Assembly: GCF_017515565.1 (NCBI RefSeq)
Contig: NZ_JAFWFN010000007.1
Span: 1 to 64,000 of the forward strand
Direction of reading: 5' to 3'
Length of the DNA: 64,000 bases
Origin: Halomonas sp.
GTDB taxonomy: Bacteria > Pseudomonadota > Gammaproteobacteria > Pseudomonadales > Halomonadaceae
The position numbers and the translations under genes are program-made. Below, piece by piece: positions 16,516-24,890 of this stretch; the first letter of the stretch is position 1; every line of letters begins with the position of its first letter. A model generated the notes under the pieces. The model saw only the letters and a list, made by a program, of their open reading frames with translations, was not told the origin of the DNA and made no database searches.

Positions 16516-17019
16516 TTAACTCCGAATCACGTCAAAGTCGAACCAACTGCCCAATTTTCCTTCTGGGGTATCCAGTATGACACGCGCACGCCACGGCATA
16601 ACGGCTTGCGTACAAATACCTACCTGGCCTTGGCCATGAAAATGACCAGCAGCGGTCGCGGTTAAGCCAAAGCGGTGTATGCCCATATCCATATCTCGGC
16701 CGATAAAATCAACGCTAACATGTTGGGCGTCTATACCTTCTACGTGTACTTCCAGCGGCACAATCTCCAACGCTTCAATGCGCCCATCGGTATCTACCGT
16801 TAGCGTGATTCGCCCTTTGTCGCCGAGCATGGCAGCGCAGGGGTGGGTATGTAAATCACAGCCAGTATTAGGTGCAAACCAGGTGACATCGCTATCGTCC
16901 CGCAGCGAGTTGGCAAACACGTACCATGTGCAGGCGGCAAGGGCTAAGCCGGTCACAAGAATAAGCACTTTAAGTGCGGGAAAACCCGTAAAGTAGACAG
17001 GTTTAGACAATTTCTTCAT
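16516..17019 (-). CDS. Membrane-anchored protein, FixH/YtkA-like, partner of Sco
   Basis: 167 residues with one N-terminal helix (about 14-36) and a periplasmic beta-rich domain. The pattern MDMGIHRFGL...GHFHGQGQVGIC...MPWRARV resembles the FixH/YtkA-like domain seen in copper-related and oxidase-assembly proteins. It also has four cysteines (two in GCDLHTHPCAAM) plus several His and Met residues that could bind metal. The gene directly precedes the Sco gene with a five-base gap. I infer a role in copper delivery to the respiratory chain, but I do not recognise a named family with certainty. Confidence 0.6.
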   Translation of the reverse strand: MKKLSKPVYFTGFPALKVLILVTGLALAACTWYVFANSLRDDSDVTWFAPNTGCDLHTHPCAAMLGDKGRITLTVDTDGRIEALEIVPLEVHVEGIDAQHVSVDFIGRDMDMGIHRFGLTATAAGHFHGQGQVGICTQAVMPWRARVILDTPEGKLGSWFDFDVIRS

Positions 17020-17126
17020 GGCAGAATAGTCGCTACGCAGGCCGTGAGGCGGGAGATTGGCTCATGGTAACAGCAATCGCGCAGATGTCCGCTGTGCTGG
17101 GATGTCGCACTTACTAAGGAACCACC

Positions 17127-18041
17127 ATGGGGAGTATCACTGGAGCGTTAGGGCCGCTGTTTTTATTGATTTTGTTAGGGGCTGCGATTGGTTATTGGCG
17201 CTGGCCCAACGCTACCTTTTGGCCACAAATGGAGCGCTTAATCTATTTTGTGCTGTTCCCGGCCATGCTGGTAAGCACGCTTGCCACAGCGGATGTAAGC
17301 CAAGTGCCCGTGGGGCGGCTAGCGCTGGTGCTGTTAGGCGCCATGGGGCTGTTTGGCCTTGGGTTGTGGCACTTTCGCGCTTGGTTGGGGTTATCGCCTG
17401 CGGCTTTTACGTCAGTGTTTCAAGGGGCGGTGCGTTTCAACACCTACGTGGGCGTGGCCGGTGCCGCCGCGCTACATGGCAGTCTCGGCGCCACGACGGC
17501 AGCGGTGGCGGTAGCCATCATGGTGCCGGTGGTTAACGTAATGTGTGTCGCAAGTTTTGTTGCCGCAGGCACTTTGGGGCGCGCAAGTATGGGTCAAAGC
17601 GCCATAGCGCTGGCGAAAAACCCGCTCATACTGGCCTGCCTAGCGGGTATTGCATTGAACCTGACGGGGATAGGCCTGCCCGGTTGGAGCCAAGACACCG
17701 TGGAGCTACTGGGGCGTGCGGCGTTGCCGTTAGGGCTAGTGGCTGTTGGCGTAGCGCTGCGTCCAGCGGCGCTGCTGAGGTTTGACCGGGGCGTCATGGC
17801 CACCAACAGTATCAAGCTGCTATTAATGCCAGCGTTTGTTCTATTGCTGGCCTGGGCGCTGGGGCTGGATGCGGTAAGCCGCGATGTAGCACTTTTATTT
17901 GCCGCACTGCCGACGGCGACGTCAGCTTACATCCTGGCTCGTCAGCTGGGTGGCGACGCGGAGATGATGGCTGCGATTATTACCGGGCAAACGCTGTTGG
18001 CAATGTTGACGTTGCCCTTTTGGCTGAAATTGGTGGCTTAG
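17127..18041 (+). CDS. AEC family transporter (auxin efflux carrier-like permease)
   Basis: Inner-membrane protein of 304 residues with about ten hydrophobic helices. The N-terminal GPLFLLILLGAAIGY, LIYFVLFPAMLVSTLA, the central VRFNTYVGVAGAAALHG and the C-terminal LPTATSAYILARQLGGD are typical of the AEC family. AAGGAACC precedes the ATG. Bacterial members move carboxylates such as malate or malonate, but the substrate cannot be told here. It is transcribed away from the Sco pair. Confidence 0.86.
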   Translation: MGSITGALGPLFLLILLGAAIGYWRWPNATFWPQMERLIYFVLFPAMLVSTLATADVSQVPVGRLALVLLGAMGLFGLGLWHFRAWLGLSPAAFTSVFQGAVRFNTYVGVAGAAALHGSLGATTAAVAVAIMVPVVNVMCVASFVAAGTLGRASMGQSAIALAKNPLILACLAGIALNLTGIGLPGWSQDTVELLGRAALPLGLVAVGVALRPAALLRFDRGVMATNSIKLLLMPAFVLLLAWALGLDAVSRDVALLFAALPTATSAYILARQLGGDAEMMAAIITGQTLLAMLTLPFWLKLVA

Positions 18042-18073
18042 CTAAAAATAAATAAAAAGTATTCGCATTTGTA

Positions 18074-18102
18074 TTGACGGTTTAAATGAGAATGATTATA
18101 TT
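18074..18102 (+). promoter_or_regulatory. Sigma70 promoter with overlapping Fur-like box
   Basis: TTGACG (18074-18079) and TATATT (18097-18102) are separated by exactly 17 bases. The spacer and -10 contain TGAGAAT-G-ATTATAT (18087-18101), which agrees with the Fur 7-1-7 consensus TGATAAT-n-ATTATCA at 11 of the 14 arm positions. A repressor bound there would block the -10. No ORF starts downstream for 280 bases, so the promoter points to a non-coding RNA. Confidence 0.78.
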
Positions 18103-18105
18103 GTG

Positions 18106-18243
18106 ATTGTTGGCGTTTGATGAGACGCCACGAACCACGACAGATGCTTGGTAAACATTTTCCACCCGTTTTCTGTCATGGTTTCTCCCTCTCATTGCTA
18201 GTCACGGTCTTTTGCCGCTCCCCTTGGAGCGGCTTTCTTTTTT
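18106..18243 (+). ncRNA. Candidate iron-responsive small RNA, PrrF/RyhB-like
   Basis: An RNA of about 135-138 nt is bounded by the Fur-like promoter and a perfect terminator. The 5' end can form a hairpin (TGGCGT 18111-18116 with ACGCCA 18125-18130). GACAGA and TCTGTC arms form a possible second, long-loop hairpin. The segment at 18186-18213 (CTCCCTCTCATTGCTAG, then TCACGG and TCTTTTG) resembles from memory the conserved targeting core of Pseudomonas PrrF RNAs, CTCCTCATCAGGCTAATCACGG being split here for comparison into CTCCTCAT and CTAATCACGG. PrrF/RyhB RNAs repress iron-using proteins when iron is scarce. What is seen is promoter, operator, hairpins and terminator; the family label is inference from memory, not a search result. 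Confidence 0.72.
18214..18243 (+). terminator. Strong terminator of the small RNA
   Basis: GCCGCTCC (18214-18221) pairs perfectly with GGAGCGGC (18226-18233) over a CCTT loop, followed by TTTCTTTTTT. Confidence 0.92.
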
Positions 18244-18383
18244 CTAGCGACTCTTTTTCTAGCTACCCTCCTCTTGGTTGATCACCGTTACGCTTATTTG
18301 TCACTTTTGGGCAGATAATGTCTCACGTCATGCTTAGCGTTAATCAGATGCTGAGCGCTAATAACGAGTAAGGAGAAACCGTC
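18244..18383. promoter_or_regulatory. ldhA upstream region with a spaced inverted repeat
   Basis: TTAGCG (18334-18339) and CGCTAA (18356-18361) form a 6-16-6 inverted repeat just before the ldhA ribosome site (AAGGAG). TTGTCA near 18299 and GATAAT near 18314 are promoter-like but badly spaced. A regulator site is possible but not proven. Confidence 0.3.
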
Positions 18384-19385
18384 ATGCGCATCGCCGTCTT
18401 TAGCGCTAAACCCTACGATCAAACTTTTTTAACCCGGGCAAATGCCGCTAACCGCCATGAGCTGAGCTTTTTTGATGCGCGGCTGACCCATGACACCGCT
18501 CCGTTAGCAAAGGGGTTTGACGGAGTATGCGCCTTTGTTAATGACCACTTGGATAGCGCTGTACTTGAGCAGCTTCACGCCGGTGGCACGCGCTTAGTGG
18601 CGCTGCGTTCGGCGGGCTTTAACCATGTGGATTTAGCTGCTGCCGAACGGCTTGGGATTACCGTGGCGCGAGTGCCCGCTTATTCGCCCCACGCGGTCGC
18701 CGAACACGCTGTGGCGTTGGTATTGAGCCTGAACCGTATGACCTTTCGTGCCTATAATCGCGTGCGGGAAGGCAATTTTGCGCTGGACGGCCTGCTGGGG
18801 TTTGACCTACATGGCAAAACCGTTGGCGTGATTGGTACCGGCCATATAGGGCTGATTTTTGCTAACATCATGCACGGTGTTGGTTGCCGTATTTTGGCTT
18901 ATGACCCGCAACCTAACCCACAGGCCAAGGCGTTTGTAGAGTACGTGCCGCTGGAGTCACTTTACGCCCAGGCGGATATTATCTCGCTGCACTGCCCGTT
19001 AACCCCGGATACCGATCACTTGATTGATGCCGATGCTATTGCGTTAATGAAGCGAGGGGTAATGCTGATCAACACGGGTCGTGGTCGCGTGGTGGACACC
19101 CCGGCGGTGATTGCTGGTTTGAAAAGCGGCCACATCGGCCGCCTTGGTTTGGATGTCTACGAAGAGGAGGAGCAGCTGTTTTTCGAGGATTTATCCCATG
19201 GGATCATCGAGGATGACCAGTTTATGCGCTTAACCACTTTCCACAATGTACTGATTACCGGCCATCAGGCATTTTTCACCCACGAAGCGCTCACCAATAT
19301 TGCTGAAACGACCCTGGCCAATGTTGATGCCTTTGAACGTGGCAGCGGCACGTTGCACCGGGTCGTTTACAGTAAGCGCGTTTGA
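18384..19385 (+). CDS. ldhA: D-lactate dehydrogenase (2-hydroxyacid dehydrogenase family)
   Basis: NAD-dependent reduction of pyruvate to D-lactate, or a close 2-hydroxyacid reaction. The 333-residue protein has the catalytic-domain segment [11 protein letters not shown] (75-85), the NAD-binding GTGHIG (151-156), Arg in [10 protein letters not shown] (230-239), the acidic DVYEEEE (257-263) and catalytic His294 in TGHQAFFT. The region [18 protein letters not shown] is characteristic of fermentative LdhA rather than other family members. AAGGAG precedes the ATG. A terminator follows immediately. Confidence 0.92.
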   Translation: MRIAVFSAKPYDQTFLTRANAANRHELSFFDARLTHDTAPLAKGFDGVCAFVNDHLDSAVLEQLHAGGTRLVALRSAGFNHVDLAAAERLGITVARVPAYSPHAVAEHAVALVLSLNRMTFRAYNRVREGNFALDGLLGFDLHGKTVGVIGTGHIGLIFANIMHGVGCRILAYDPQPNPQAKAFVEYVPLESLYAQADIISLHCPLTPDTDHLIDADAIALMKRGVMLINTGRGRVVDTPAVIAGLKSGHIGRLGLDVYEEEEQLFFEDLSHGIIEDDQFMRLTTFHNVLITGHQAFFTHEALTNIAETTLANVDAFERGSGTLHRVVYSKRV

Positions 19386-19391
19386 GAGATA

Positions 19392-19425
19392 ACGAAGCCG
19401 CTTTACTCGACGGCTTCGTCGCTTT
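19392..19425. terminator. Terminator between convergent ldhA and trmB
   Basis: ACGAAGCCG (19392-19400) pairs with CGGCTTCGT (19411-19419), a perfect 9-bp stem with a 10-base loop, followed by CGCTTTTT on the plus strand. It serves ldhA and may also help the opposing thiS-thiG-trmB operon. Confidence 0.75.
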
Positions 19426-20175
19426 TTAGTCTTCTCGGCGGTAGATCAAATCCCATACGCCGTGGCCGAGTTTTTCACCGCGGGCTTCAAACTTCGTCAA
19501 CGGGCGGAACGTCGGGCGCGGTACGTAGGGAGCAGTTTCTGCGCTTGCTGTATTCGCGTAGCCGGGGGCGGCTTCCATTACCTCGGCCATCCACTCGGCG
19601 TAGGCTTCCCAGTCGGTGGCCATGTGGAACGTGCCGCCTGGCTTGAGACGCGTACGAATCAGCTCCACGAAGGCAGGCTGCACAATGCGCCGTTTGTGAT
19701 GCTTCTTTTTGGGCCACGGGTCAGGAAAGAACAGCTGCAGCGTGGTCAGCGACCCTTCTGGCAAGCACTGTTCAAGCACGGCTAGAGCATCTTCACGGTA
19801 AACGCGCAGATTGGACAGGCCGCGTTTATCCACTTCATCGAGCAGTTTGCCAACCCCGGGCGCGTGCACTTCAATGCCGATGAAGTCGGTATCCGGATGG
19901 CTCTCGGCCTGCTCAATCAGCGAATTGCCCATGCCAAAGCCAATTTCCACCACGCGGGGCGCTTGGCGGCCAAACAGAGCGTCTAAATCCTGGCGGCCAT
20001 CGGCGATGGTGAGCCCTAAGCGGGGCCATACCTCTTCCAAGCCACGGCTTTGAGCGGGGGTCATTCGCCCGGCGCGAATCACATAGCTTTTAATGCCCCG
20101 GCGGTGCAGCGGGGCGTCAACGCTTTCAGGGCCGGTGGCGCTGCTTTCGGGCGTGGTGTCGTTCGTATCGGTCAT
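19426..20175 (-). CDS. trmB: tRNA (guanine-N7)-methyltransferase
   Basis: Forms m7G46 in tRNA using S-adenosylmethionine. 249 residues, with the SAM-binding [11 protein letters not shown], the family hallmark [15 protein letters not shown] followed by IVQPAFVE, and the C-terminal [21 protein letters not shown]. The first 35 residues are a polar, probably flexible extension. It is the last gene of a thiS-thiG-trmB operon, an order also seen in Pseudomonas. Confidence 0.96.
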   Translation of the reverse strand: MTDTNDTTPESSATGPESVDAPLHRRGIKSYVIRAGRMTPAQSRGLEEVWPRLGLTIADGRQDLDALFGRQAPRVVEIGFGMGNSLIEQAESHPDTDFIGIEVHAPGVGKLLDEVDKRGLSNLRVYREDALAVLEQCLPEGSLTTLQLFFPDPWPKKKHHKRRIVQPAFVELIRTRLKPGGTFHMATDWEAYAEWMAEVMEAAPGYANTASAETAPYVPRPTFRPLTKFEARGEKLGHGVWDLIYRRED

Positions 20176-20187
20176 GGTGTCTCTGTT

Positions 20188-20982
20188 TCAGCCGTTAATT
20201 CGGCCTGCAAAAGGCGAAGAGGGGTCGGCGCTTTGGCGGCGCGGCATGCGGCCTGCCAAAAACGCATCGCGGCCTGCTTCTACGGCAAGTTTCATGGCGT
20301 TGGCCATACGCAGCGGGTCTTGGGCGTGGGCAATGGCGGTGTTGAGCAGTACGCCATCGCAGCCCAGCTCCATGGCCATGGCTGCATCAGACGCCGTGCC
20401 AATGCCCGCATCTACCAGAACCGGCACGCTGCTTTGCTCGACAATCAGGCGCACGTTGTGTGGATTTTGAATGCCGTGACCTGAGCCAATTAGCGAACCC
20501 AGCGGCATGATGGCGCAACAACCCATGGCTTCTAATTCCCGTGCCACGATAGGGTCGTCGCTGGTGTAGACCATGACATCAAACCCATCCGCCAGCAGCG
20601 TTTCGGCGGCTTTTAGGGTTTCGACCACATTGGGGTAAAGCGTGTGGTCGTCGCCCAGCACTTCCAGCTTGACCAGGTTGTGGCCATCCAGCAGTTCCCG
20701 CGCCAGGCGGCAGGTGCGCACCGCATCTTTGGCGTTATAGCAGCCCGCGGTGTTGGGCAGCAGGGTATAGCGCTTTGGCGAAATCACATCCAGCAGGTTC
20801 GGAGCGTCGGCGTCCTGACCAAGGTTGGTGCGGCGCACAGCGAAGGTGACAATTTCTGCACCGCTTTGGGCAATGGCAGCACCGGTTTCGGTAAAGTCTT
20901 TGTACTTGCCGGTGCCCACAAGCAGGCGGGAGCTAAAGTCGCGTCCGGCGATGGTAAACGGTGTATCGGTCAGTTGCGTCAT
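20188..20982 (-). CDS. thiG: Thiazole synthase ThiG
   Basis: Builds the thiazole phosphate of thiamine from deoxyxylulose phosphate, dehydroglycine/iminoglycine and ThiS thiocarboxylate. 264 residues: [14 protein letters not shown] near the N-terminus, [15 protein letters not shown], the Schiff-base lysine region VKLEVLGDD, and [22 protein letters not shown]. The ATG at 20982 has AAGGAT upstream; the longer frame to 21063 overlaps thiS and is not used. Its precursor DXP comes from Dxs, encoded at the right end of this window. Confidence 0.96.
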   Translation of the reverse strand: MTQLTDTPFTIAGRDFSSRLLVGTGKYKDFTETGAAIAQSGAEIVTFAVRRTNLGQDADAPNLLDVISPKRYTLLPNTAGCYNAKDAVRTCRLARELLDGHNLVKLEVLGDDHTLYPNVVETLKAAETLLADGFDVMVYTSDDPIVARELEAMGCCAIMPLGSLIGSGHGIQNPHNVRLIVEQSSVPVLVDAGIGTASDAAMAMELGCDGVLLNTAIAHAQDPLRMANAMKLAVEAGRDAFLAGRMPRRQSADPSSPFAGRING

Positions 20983-21019
20983 GACGAATCCTTGGAAAAA
21001 GCACAAGCGGAAGGCAGCG

Positions 21020-21241
21020 CTAGCCGCCGCCAATGGCGTGAACGACTTCGACCTGGTCGCCATCTGCTAACGGGGTGGCGGCCAGCTGGCTTTTGGGCAC
21101 AATCTGTTCATTAACTTCGACGGCGATTCGGCGTCCGCTGAGGCCTAGCTGCTCCACCAGATCTGCGGCGGTTAGGCGAGGTGCAATGGCGTAGGGTTCG
21201 CCATTGAGCGTAAGCTGTATCGACTCATTGAGGGTAGACAT
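21020..21241 (-). CDS. thiS: Sulfur carrier protein ThiS
   Basis: Ubiquitin-fold carrier that brings sulfur to ThiG as a C-terminal thiocarboxylate. 73 residues from the start at 21241, ending in HAIGGG, the required di-glycine tail. An in-frame start six codons upstream (21259) cannot be excluded; neither has a strong ribosome site. thiG follows 37 bases downstream. Confidence 0.93.
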   Translation of the reverse strand: MSTLNESIQLTLNGEPYAIAPRLTAADLVEQLGLSGRRIAVEVNEQIVPKSQLAATPLADGDQVEVVHAIGGG

Positions 21242-21384
21242 AAACGGTGAACGTCCCATTTTTGTGAGGCAAAACGCGCTCTATTGTAGCGGTTTAGCAG
21301 CGAGCTAGGTATGCGATGACGTTAATATCTGAGCGTTTTAATCAGTAAACGGTGGTTATCAAGATTTATCAAGAGGAGTAAAAC

Positions 21385-21765
21385 GTGCAGCGAGTAGATA
21401 GACCGTGGTGGTGTTTAGTGGCGCTTTCCGGTGTGCTGATGGTGATGCTAGGTGCTTACGCTGCCCATGGGTTGGCGGCGAGTGTGGGTGCGGCGATGGT
21501 CGATATTGTGGAAACCGGCGTGCGTTATCAAGCCTGGCATACCTTGGCGATGTTGGCCGTGTTGGTTTGGCGCGGCAGCTGCCTTGTGGCAGGGCAGCGG
21601 GTTGTGCTAACGCTCTGGGCGCTGGGAATCATCGCTTTTTCAGGCTCACTCTATCTAATGGCCTTAGCAGGGCTAAGCCTGGGTATCGTGACCCCGGTTG
21701 GCGGGCTGCTGTTAATGGCAGGTTGGCTGGCGCTGGGAGTGGTGGCGATTTTCAGTCGCTCCTAG
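21385..21765 (+). CDS. DUF423 family membrane protein
   Basis: 126 residues with four hydrophobic helices. The motif GAYAAHGL near the N-terminus and TPVGGLLLMAGWLAL at the end identify the DUF423 family (YwdK-type), inner-membrane proteins of unknown function. GTG start preceded by AAGAGGAG. Stands between divergent and convergent neighbours as a single-gene unit. Confidence 0.85.
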   Translation: MQRVDRPWWCLVALSGVLMVMLGAYAAHGLAASVGAAMVDIVETGVRYQAWHTLAMLAVLVWRGSCLVAGQRVVLTLWALGIIAFSGSLYLMALAGLSLGIVTPVGGLLLMAGWLALGVVAIFSRS

Positions 21766-21786
21766 CCAGCGTTTGCAATCGACGCA

Positions 21787-22542
21787 TCACGCCAGCAGCA
21801 TGCGAAGTGGCATCCAAAGCCCCATACCCATCATCACGAGGTTTTCGGTGAGGGATACAAACCCCAGTGGCACGTTACTGTTGCCGCCTACGCAGGCGCA
21901 TTTAAGCTCGCGTTTATCAATGTATACGGCTTTAAACACCGATACCGCCCCTACCGTACCCACGAACAGGGCCAATGGCGCGGCAAACCAAATCAGCGTG
22001 CCCGCCAGCATCAAGAGGCCCGCTAGCGTTTCAGCGTAGGGGTAAACGTAGCTGTAGGGAACGTGGCGCTGGGCAAGTAGATCGTAGTTGAGAAACATGG
22101 AGCTGAAGCTTTCTACGTCTTGTAGCTTCTGCAGCCCCAGCAGCACCATCGCAGTGGCAACGAAATACTCCGGCATACGAGCAGTGAATAGTGTGCCTTG
22201 GGCAGTCCAGCTAATCGCAAAGCCAATCAGTAGTGCAGTCGCGAAAATCGCCAATACGGGGCGGTAGGTGGTGGAATCAGCGTCGGGTACGCTCATCCCT
22301 AGGTGTTCGCGTAGCTCTTCATACCCGCCGATACGCTCATCGCCCAGGTATACCTGGGGCGTTGTATCGACGTTTTCCTTCGCTTTAAATGCGTCGATCT
22401 CCTCACGCGAGGTCAGTAGATTGTCATCCACCTCGAAGCCTTTGCGCTTAAGCAGGTCGACGGTCTTTAGGCCGAATGGGCACATGTGTTCTGGCGTTTT
22501 CATCCGATAAACGCGTGCAGTAGGCTGCGTCGTTGATGCCAT
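21787..22542 (-). CDS. Glutaredoxin-MauE/DoxX-like fusion membrane protein
   Basis: 251 residues in two parts. Residues about 8-85 are a glutaredoxin-like domain with a single-cysteine active site MCPFG and TTPQVYLGDERIGGYEEL, the glutathione-binding TP-V and GG patterns. Residues about 95-250 form four or five membrane helices of the MauE/DoxX type with KCACVGGNSNVPLGFVSLTE, a paired-cysteine motif typical of redox-associated members. A membrane thiol-redox function is inferred. No electron-transfer neighbour is beside it. Confidence 0.8.
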   Translation of the reverse strand: MASTTQPTARVYRMKTPEHMCPFGLKTVDLLKRKGFEVDDNLLTSREEIDAFKAKENVDTTPQVYLGDERIGGYEELREHLGMSVPDADSTTYRPVLAIFATALLIGFAISWTAQGTLFTARMPEYFVATAMVLLGLQKLQDVESFSSMFLNYDLLAQRHVPYSYVYPYAETLAGLLMLAGTLIWFAAPLALFVGTVGAVSVFKAVYIDKRELKCACVGGNSNVPLGFVSLTENLVMMGMGLWMPLRMLLA

Positions 22543-22624
22543 GAATAGCCTCTTTGTTGGTTATAATCACAAAAGTCTATCCATTAGCTTAGACCCCGGT
22601 GCCGCCTTAAGGTCAAGTCAGTAT

Positions 22625-22671
22625 AAAAAAGCGCCGCGCCCCTGTGGTTTCTACCGAAGGGGCGCTGCGCC
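22625..22671 (-). terminator. Terminator of the chemoreceptor gene at 22700-24202
   Basis: GCGCCCC and GGGGCGC arms (22634-22640/41 region and 22659-22665 region) extended by four more pairs past one mismatch, followed on the minus strand by TTTTTT (AAAAAA at 22625-22630). Confidence 0.8.
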
Positions 22672-22699
22672 GTTCATCCCGCCAGTTAGCTAACCTGTT

Positions 22700-24202
22700 T
22701 TAGCGCGTGGGTGATGCCATGAGGACTTGTTTCGTTGGTGCGTCTGAAGAGGCGGGCAGTGTAAAGCCACTTACTGCGAGCATCAGGGTATCCGCGGTGC
22801 CGGATAGCTGCTCAGCCATGCTGTGCGAGTTATCTACCGCTTCGCGTGAAAGCTCCAAGGCATTGTAAATCTCGTTAACGCTTTGCTCGAGCTCTTCGAC
22901 ACCTTGATGCTGCTGCTGTAACGCACTGTCCATATTGGTTAAACGCATGGCCACTTGTTCAAAGCTTTGGATAAGCGACTGGGTAGTTTTGGCAATCGTC
23001 GTGGTCTGATCAACGCCTTGAGAGACCTGGTCAGTCGTGACCGCAATGGTTTGGCGTATCCGAGAAGCGGTGCTCTGGGTGTTTTTCGACAGCGTGCGAA
23101 CTTCGTTGGCGACCACAGCAAAGCCGCGACCGTGATCGCCCGCCCTGGCCGCCTCAACCGATGCATTCAATGCTAAGAGATTGGTTTGAAACGTGATGTT
23201 GTCAATTTCGCTGAGCATTTCGTGAATTTTAACTGCATGCTGATTAATCAGACGCATCATTTCACGCATTTCTTCGACCTGCTCACCGTTTTGGCGAGCG
23301 ACTTGCTCAGCATGATTGGCCAGATCGCGAATGTGTTGGGATTCTTCAGCGGTTTCGCGCGTGGTGGCCGACAGCTCGGCGGTGCCGGTGGATATGCGTT
23401 CGGTTTGGCTACTGTTACGTGCTGTTTGCGTGCGTAACTGCTCCTGGGCAACGAAAAGTTGCTGGCTGTAATCGGTGACTTGGCTTGCCGCAGTTTGTGT
23501 CTTGCGCAAGCTTTCAGCAACTTGGTCGCGCATGTTGATGACGGCGGCTACCGCGGGCAACTGCTGCTCCGCATCGCTAAAGACCATGTCTAACTTGCCG
23601 CCGCCTGCGGCAACGGCAAAGCGGCTAACGTGAAGGCTTTCTTTCACCATCCTTTCCAGTACTTTGGCTAGGTAGCCTAAAATAATCACCTGTGCAACCA
23701 CGGCCCCAGCATGCATCAGCAAGCAATATAGTAAGTCCATGGCGCCATGGGTCGTTTCACCGTGGGCCATACTTGCCATGTCGCCCATGCTGGTATAAAG
23801 CTGAACGACACCTTGGTATTGAAGCCACGTAAACAGCACATGGTGAACCGCAATCACCAGCCCACCAAAGGCAATAACCCGCCAGTCGCTGTAGAGAATC
23901 AATACTGATAGCAGGATGAAAATACTGAAGTGCGCTTCAATCATCCCGCCGCTTTGTTCGATTAGGGTCGCCGACCAGACCATCATCATCGCGGCCTTAA
24001 CGAACCCGTTGACAACGTGTCCAGTCAGCTTCTGCTGAAGGATATAAGTAAGCGGAAGGGTAATAACCGCTACCACGGCAACGAGCAGCAGCGTTTGCGT
24101 GAAAACCCCAACTACCAAACACAGGAGAGCAACAAAGCCTAACGGCCACCACATAAGCCTGTCGGTACGCGCAATATGGTGCGAAAAAGAAGCATTGGTC
24201 AT
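22700..24202 (-). CDS. Methyl-accepting chemotaxis protein with membrane-embedded sensor region
   Basis: 500-residue chemoreceptor. The N-terminal 190 residues hold about six hydrophobic helices with no sizeable periplasmic domain and include [18 protein letters not shown] and [20 protein letters not shown], so it probably senses something in or near the membrane. No clear HAMP domain is seen. The cytoplasmic part carries the conserved hairpin tip ([20 protein letters not shown], then [14 protein letters not shown]). ATG at 24202 is preceded by AAGGAAC. A consensus flagellar sigma28 promoter lies 51 bases upstream. No CheW-binding C-terminal pentapeptide is evident. Confidence 0.9.
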   Translation of the reverse strand: MTNASFSHHIARTDRLMWWPLGFVALLCLVVGVFTQTLLLVAVVAVITLPLTYILQQKLTGHVVNGFVKAAMMMVWSATLIEQSGGMIEAHFSIFILLSVLILYSDWRVIAFGGLVIAVHHVLFTWLQYQGVVQLYTSMGDMASMAHGETTHGAMDLLYCLLMHAGAVVAQVIILGYLAKVLERMVKESLHVSRFAVAAGGGKLDMVFSDAEQQLPAVAAVINMRDQVAESLRKTQTAASQVTDYSQQLFVAQEQLRTQTARNSSQTERISTGTAELSATTRETAEESQHIRDLANHAEQVARQNGEQVEEMREMMRLINQHAVKIHEMLSEIDNITFQTNLLALNASVEAARAGDHGRGFAVVANEVRTLSKNTQSTASRIRQTIAVTTDQVSQGVDQTTTIAKTTQSLIQSFEQVAMRLTNMDSALQQQHQGVEELEQSVNEIYNALELSREAVDNSHSMAEQLSGTADTLMLAVSGFTLPASSDAPTKQVLMASPTR

Positions 24203-24252
24203 TAAGATTGTTCCTTGCCTGCCTATTGAGGCGTTATCAAGCGTTACTATTA

Positions 24253-24279
24253 TTATCGGCTTGGTTGTCAATGCCTTTA
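24253..24279 (-). promoter_or_regulatory. Consensus sigma28 (FliA) promoter
   Basis: Read on the minus strand, TAAA - 15 bases - GCCGATAA, an exact match to the core of the flagellar sigma28 consensus. It lies 51-77 bases upstream of the chemoreceptor start codon at 24202. Confidence 0.88.
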
Positions 24280-24353
24280 ACGAAAATCTATATAGCTAGA
24301 GAGAATATAAAGAAATAACGTTTATTACGATGACAGGGTCACCAACGTTAAAT

Positions 24354-24764
24354 TTAAGCGGGTAGTGCATAGCTGGCGGTGACGTGAACCACAGGCTTGG
24401 TCTCGTCACTGGCGGAAAAAATCTGCACTTCACCCACCGCAAGGCGACGGCCCAGCTTGATTAGCTTGGCGTGGGCGATAATGTCGTGATCGCCCGACGC
24501 CGCCCGCAGAAAATGGCAGTTTAAATCGCTGGTTACCGCCATGGCCTCCGGGCCAATTTGCGCCAGAATCGCCACGTAAAGCGCCACATCGGCAAAGCCC
24601 ATCATGGTGGGGCCAGAAACGCGGGGGCCGGGGCGAAGGTGTTCATTGCCAATCGTTAAGCGCATGGTGGCGCACATATTGCCTACGCTTACTATCTTGC
24701 CCATGCGCTGAGGAAATACATCATCGAGGAAGTGTTCGATTTGTACGGCGGTCATTACGGTCAT
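24354..24764 (-). CDS. PaaI-type hotdog-fold thioesterase
   Basis: 136-residue acyl-CoA thioesterase-like protein. The hotdog core is visible as RPGPRVSGPTMMGFADVALY, AVTSDLNCHFLRAA and VHVTASYALP. The active-site acid of this family would be the Asp in MGFADVALY. Substrate unknown. AGGAAAA precedes the ATG at 24764. The upstream DNA carries a TTACGTTTACGTTAAC-like site suggestive of fatty/branched-chain acid control. Confidence 0.8.
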   Translation of the reverse strand: MTVMTAVQIEHFLDDVFPQRMGKIVSVGNMCATMRLTIGNEHLRPGPRVSGPTMMGFADVALYVAILAQIGPEAMAVTSDLNCHFLRAASGDHDIIAHAKLIKLGRRLAVGEVQIFSASDETKPVVHVTASYALPA

Positions 24765-24788
24765 TGTTATTTTCCTGTGATTGATTTC

Positions 24789-24805
24789 GTTAACGTAAAC
24801 GTAAG
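24789..24805 (-). promoter_or_regulatory. Possible LiuR-like operator
   Basis: GTTAACGTAAACGTAAG on the plus strand, i.e. CTTACGTTTACGTTAAC towards the thioesterase gene, resembles from memory the TTTACGTTTACGT-type sites of the MerR-family regulator LiuR (branched-chain amino-acid degradation). It lies 25 bases before the thioesterase start. Confidence 0.4.
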
Positions 24806-24823
24806 CATGTTGTTAAGCTAAAC

Positions 24824-24860
24824 AAAAGCCCCTCAAGGTGCGAGACCATGAGGGGCTTTT
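24824..24860 (-). terminator. Bidirectional terminator after glcB
   Basis: AAAAGCCCCTCA (24824-24835) and TGAGGGGCTTTT (24849-24860) form a perfect 12-bp stem with a 13-base loop and U-rich ends on both strands. It ends the malate synthase message. Confidence 0.92.
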
Positions 24861-24890
24861 AGCGACTATTGTCTAGTCAGCGCGAAACGT

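Noticed and set aside
17057..17536. Overlapping ORF at the start of the AEC gene
   Set aside because: It runs in another frame through conserved membrane helices of the AEC transporter and has no recognisable features.
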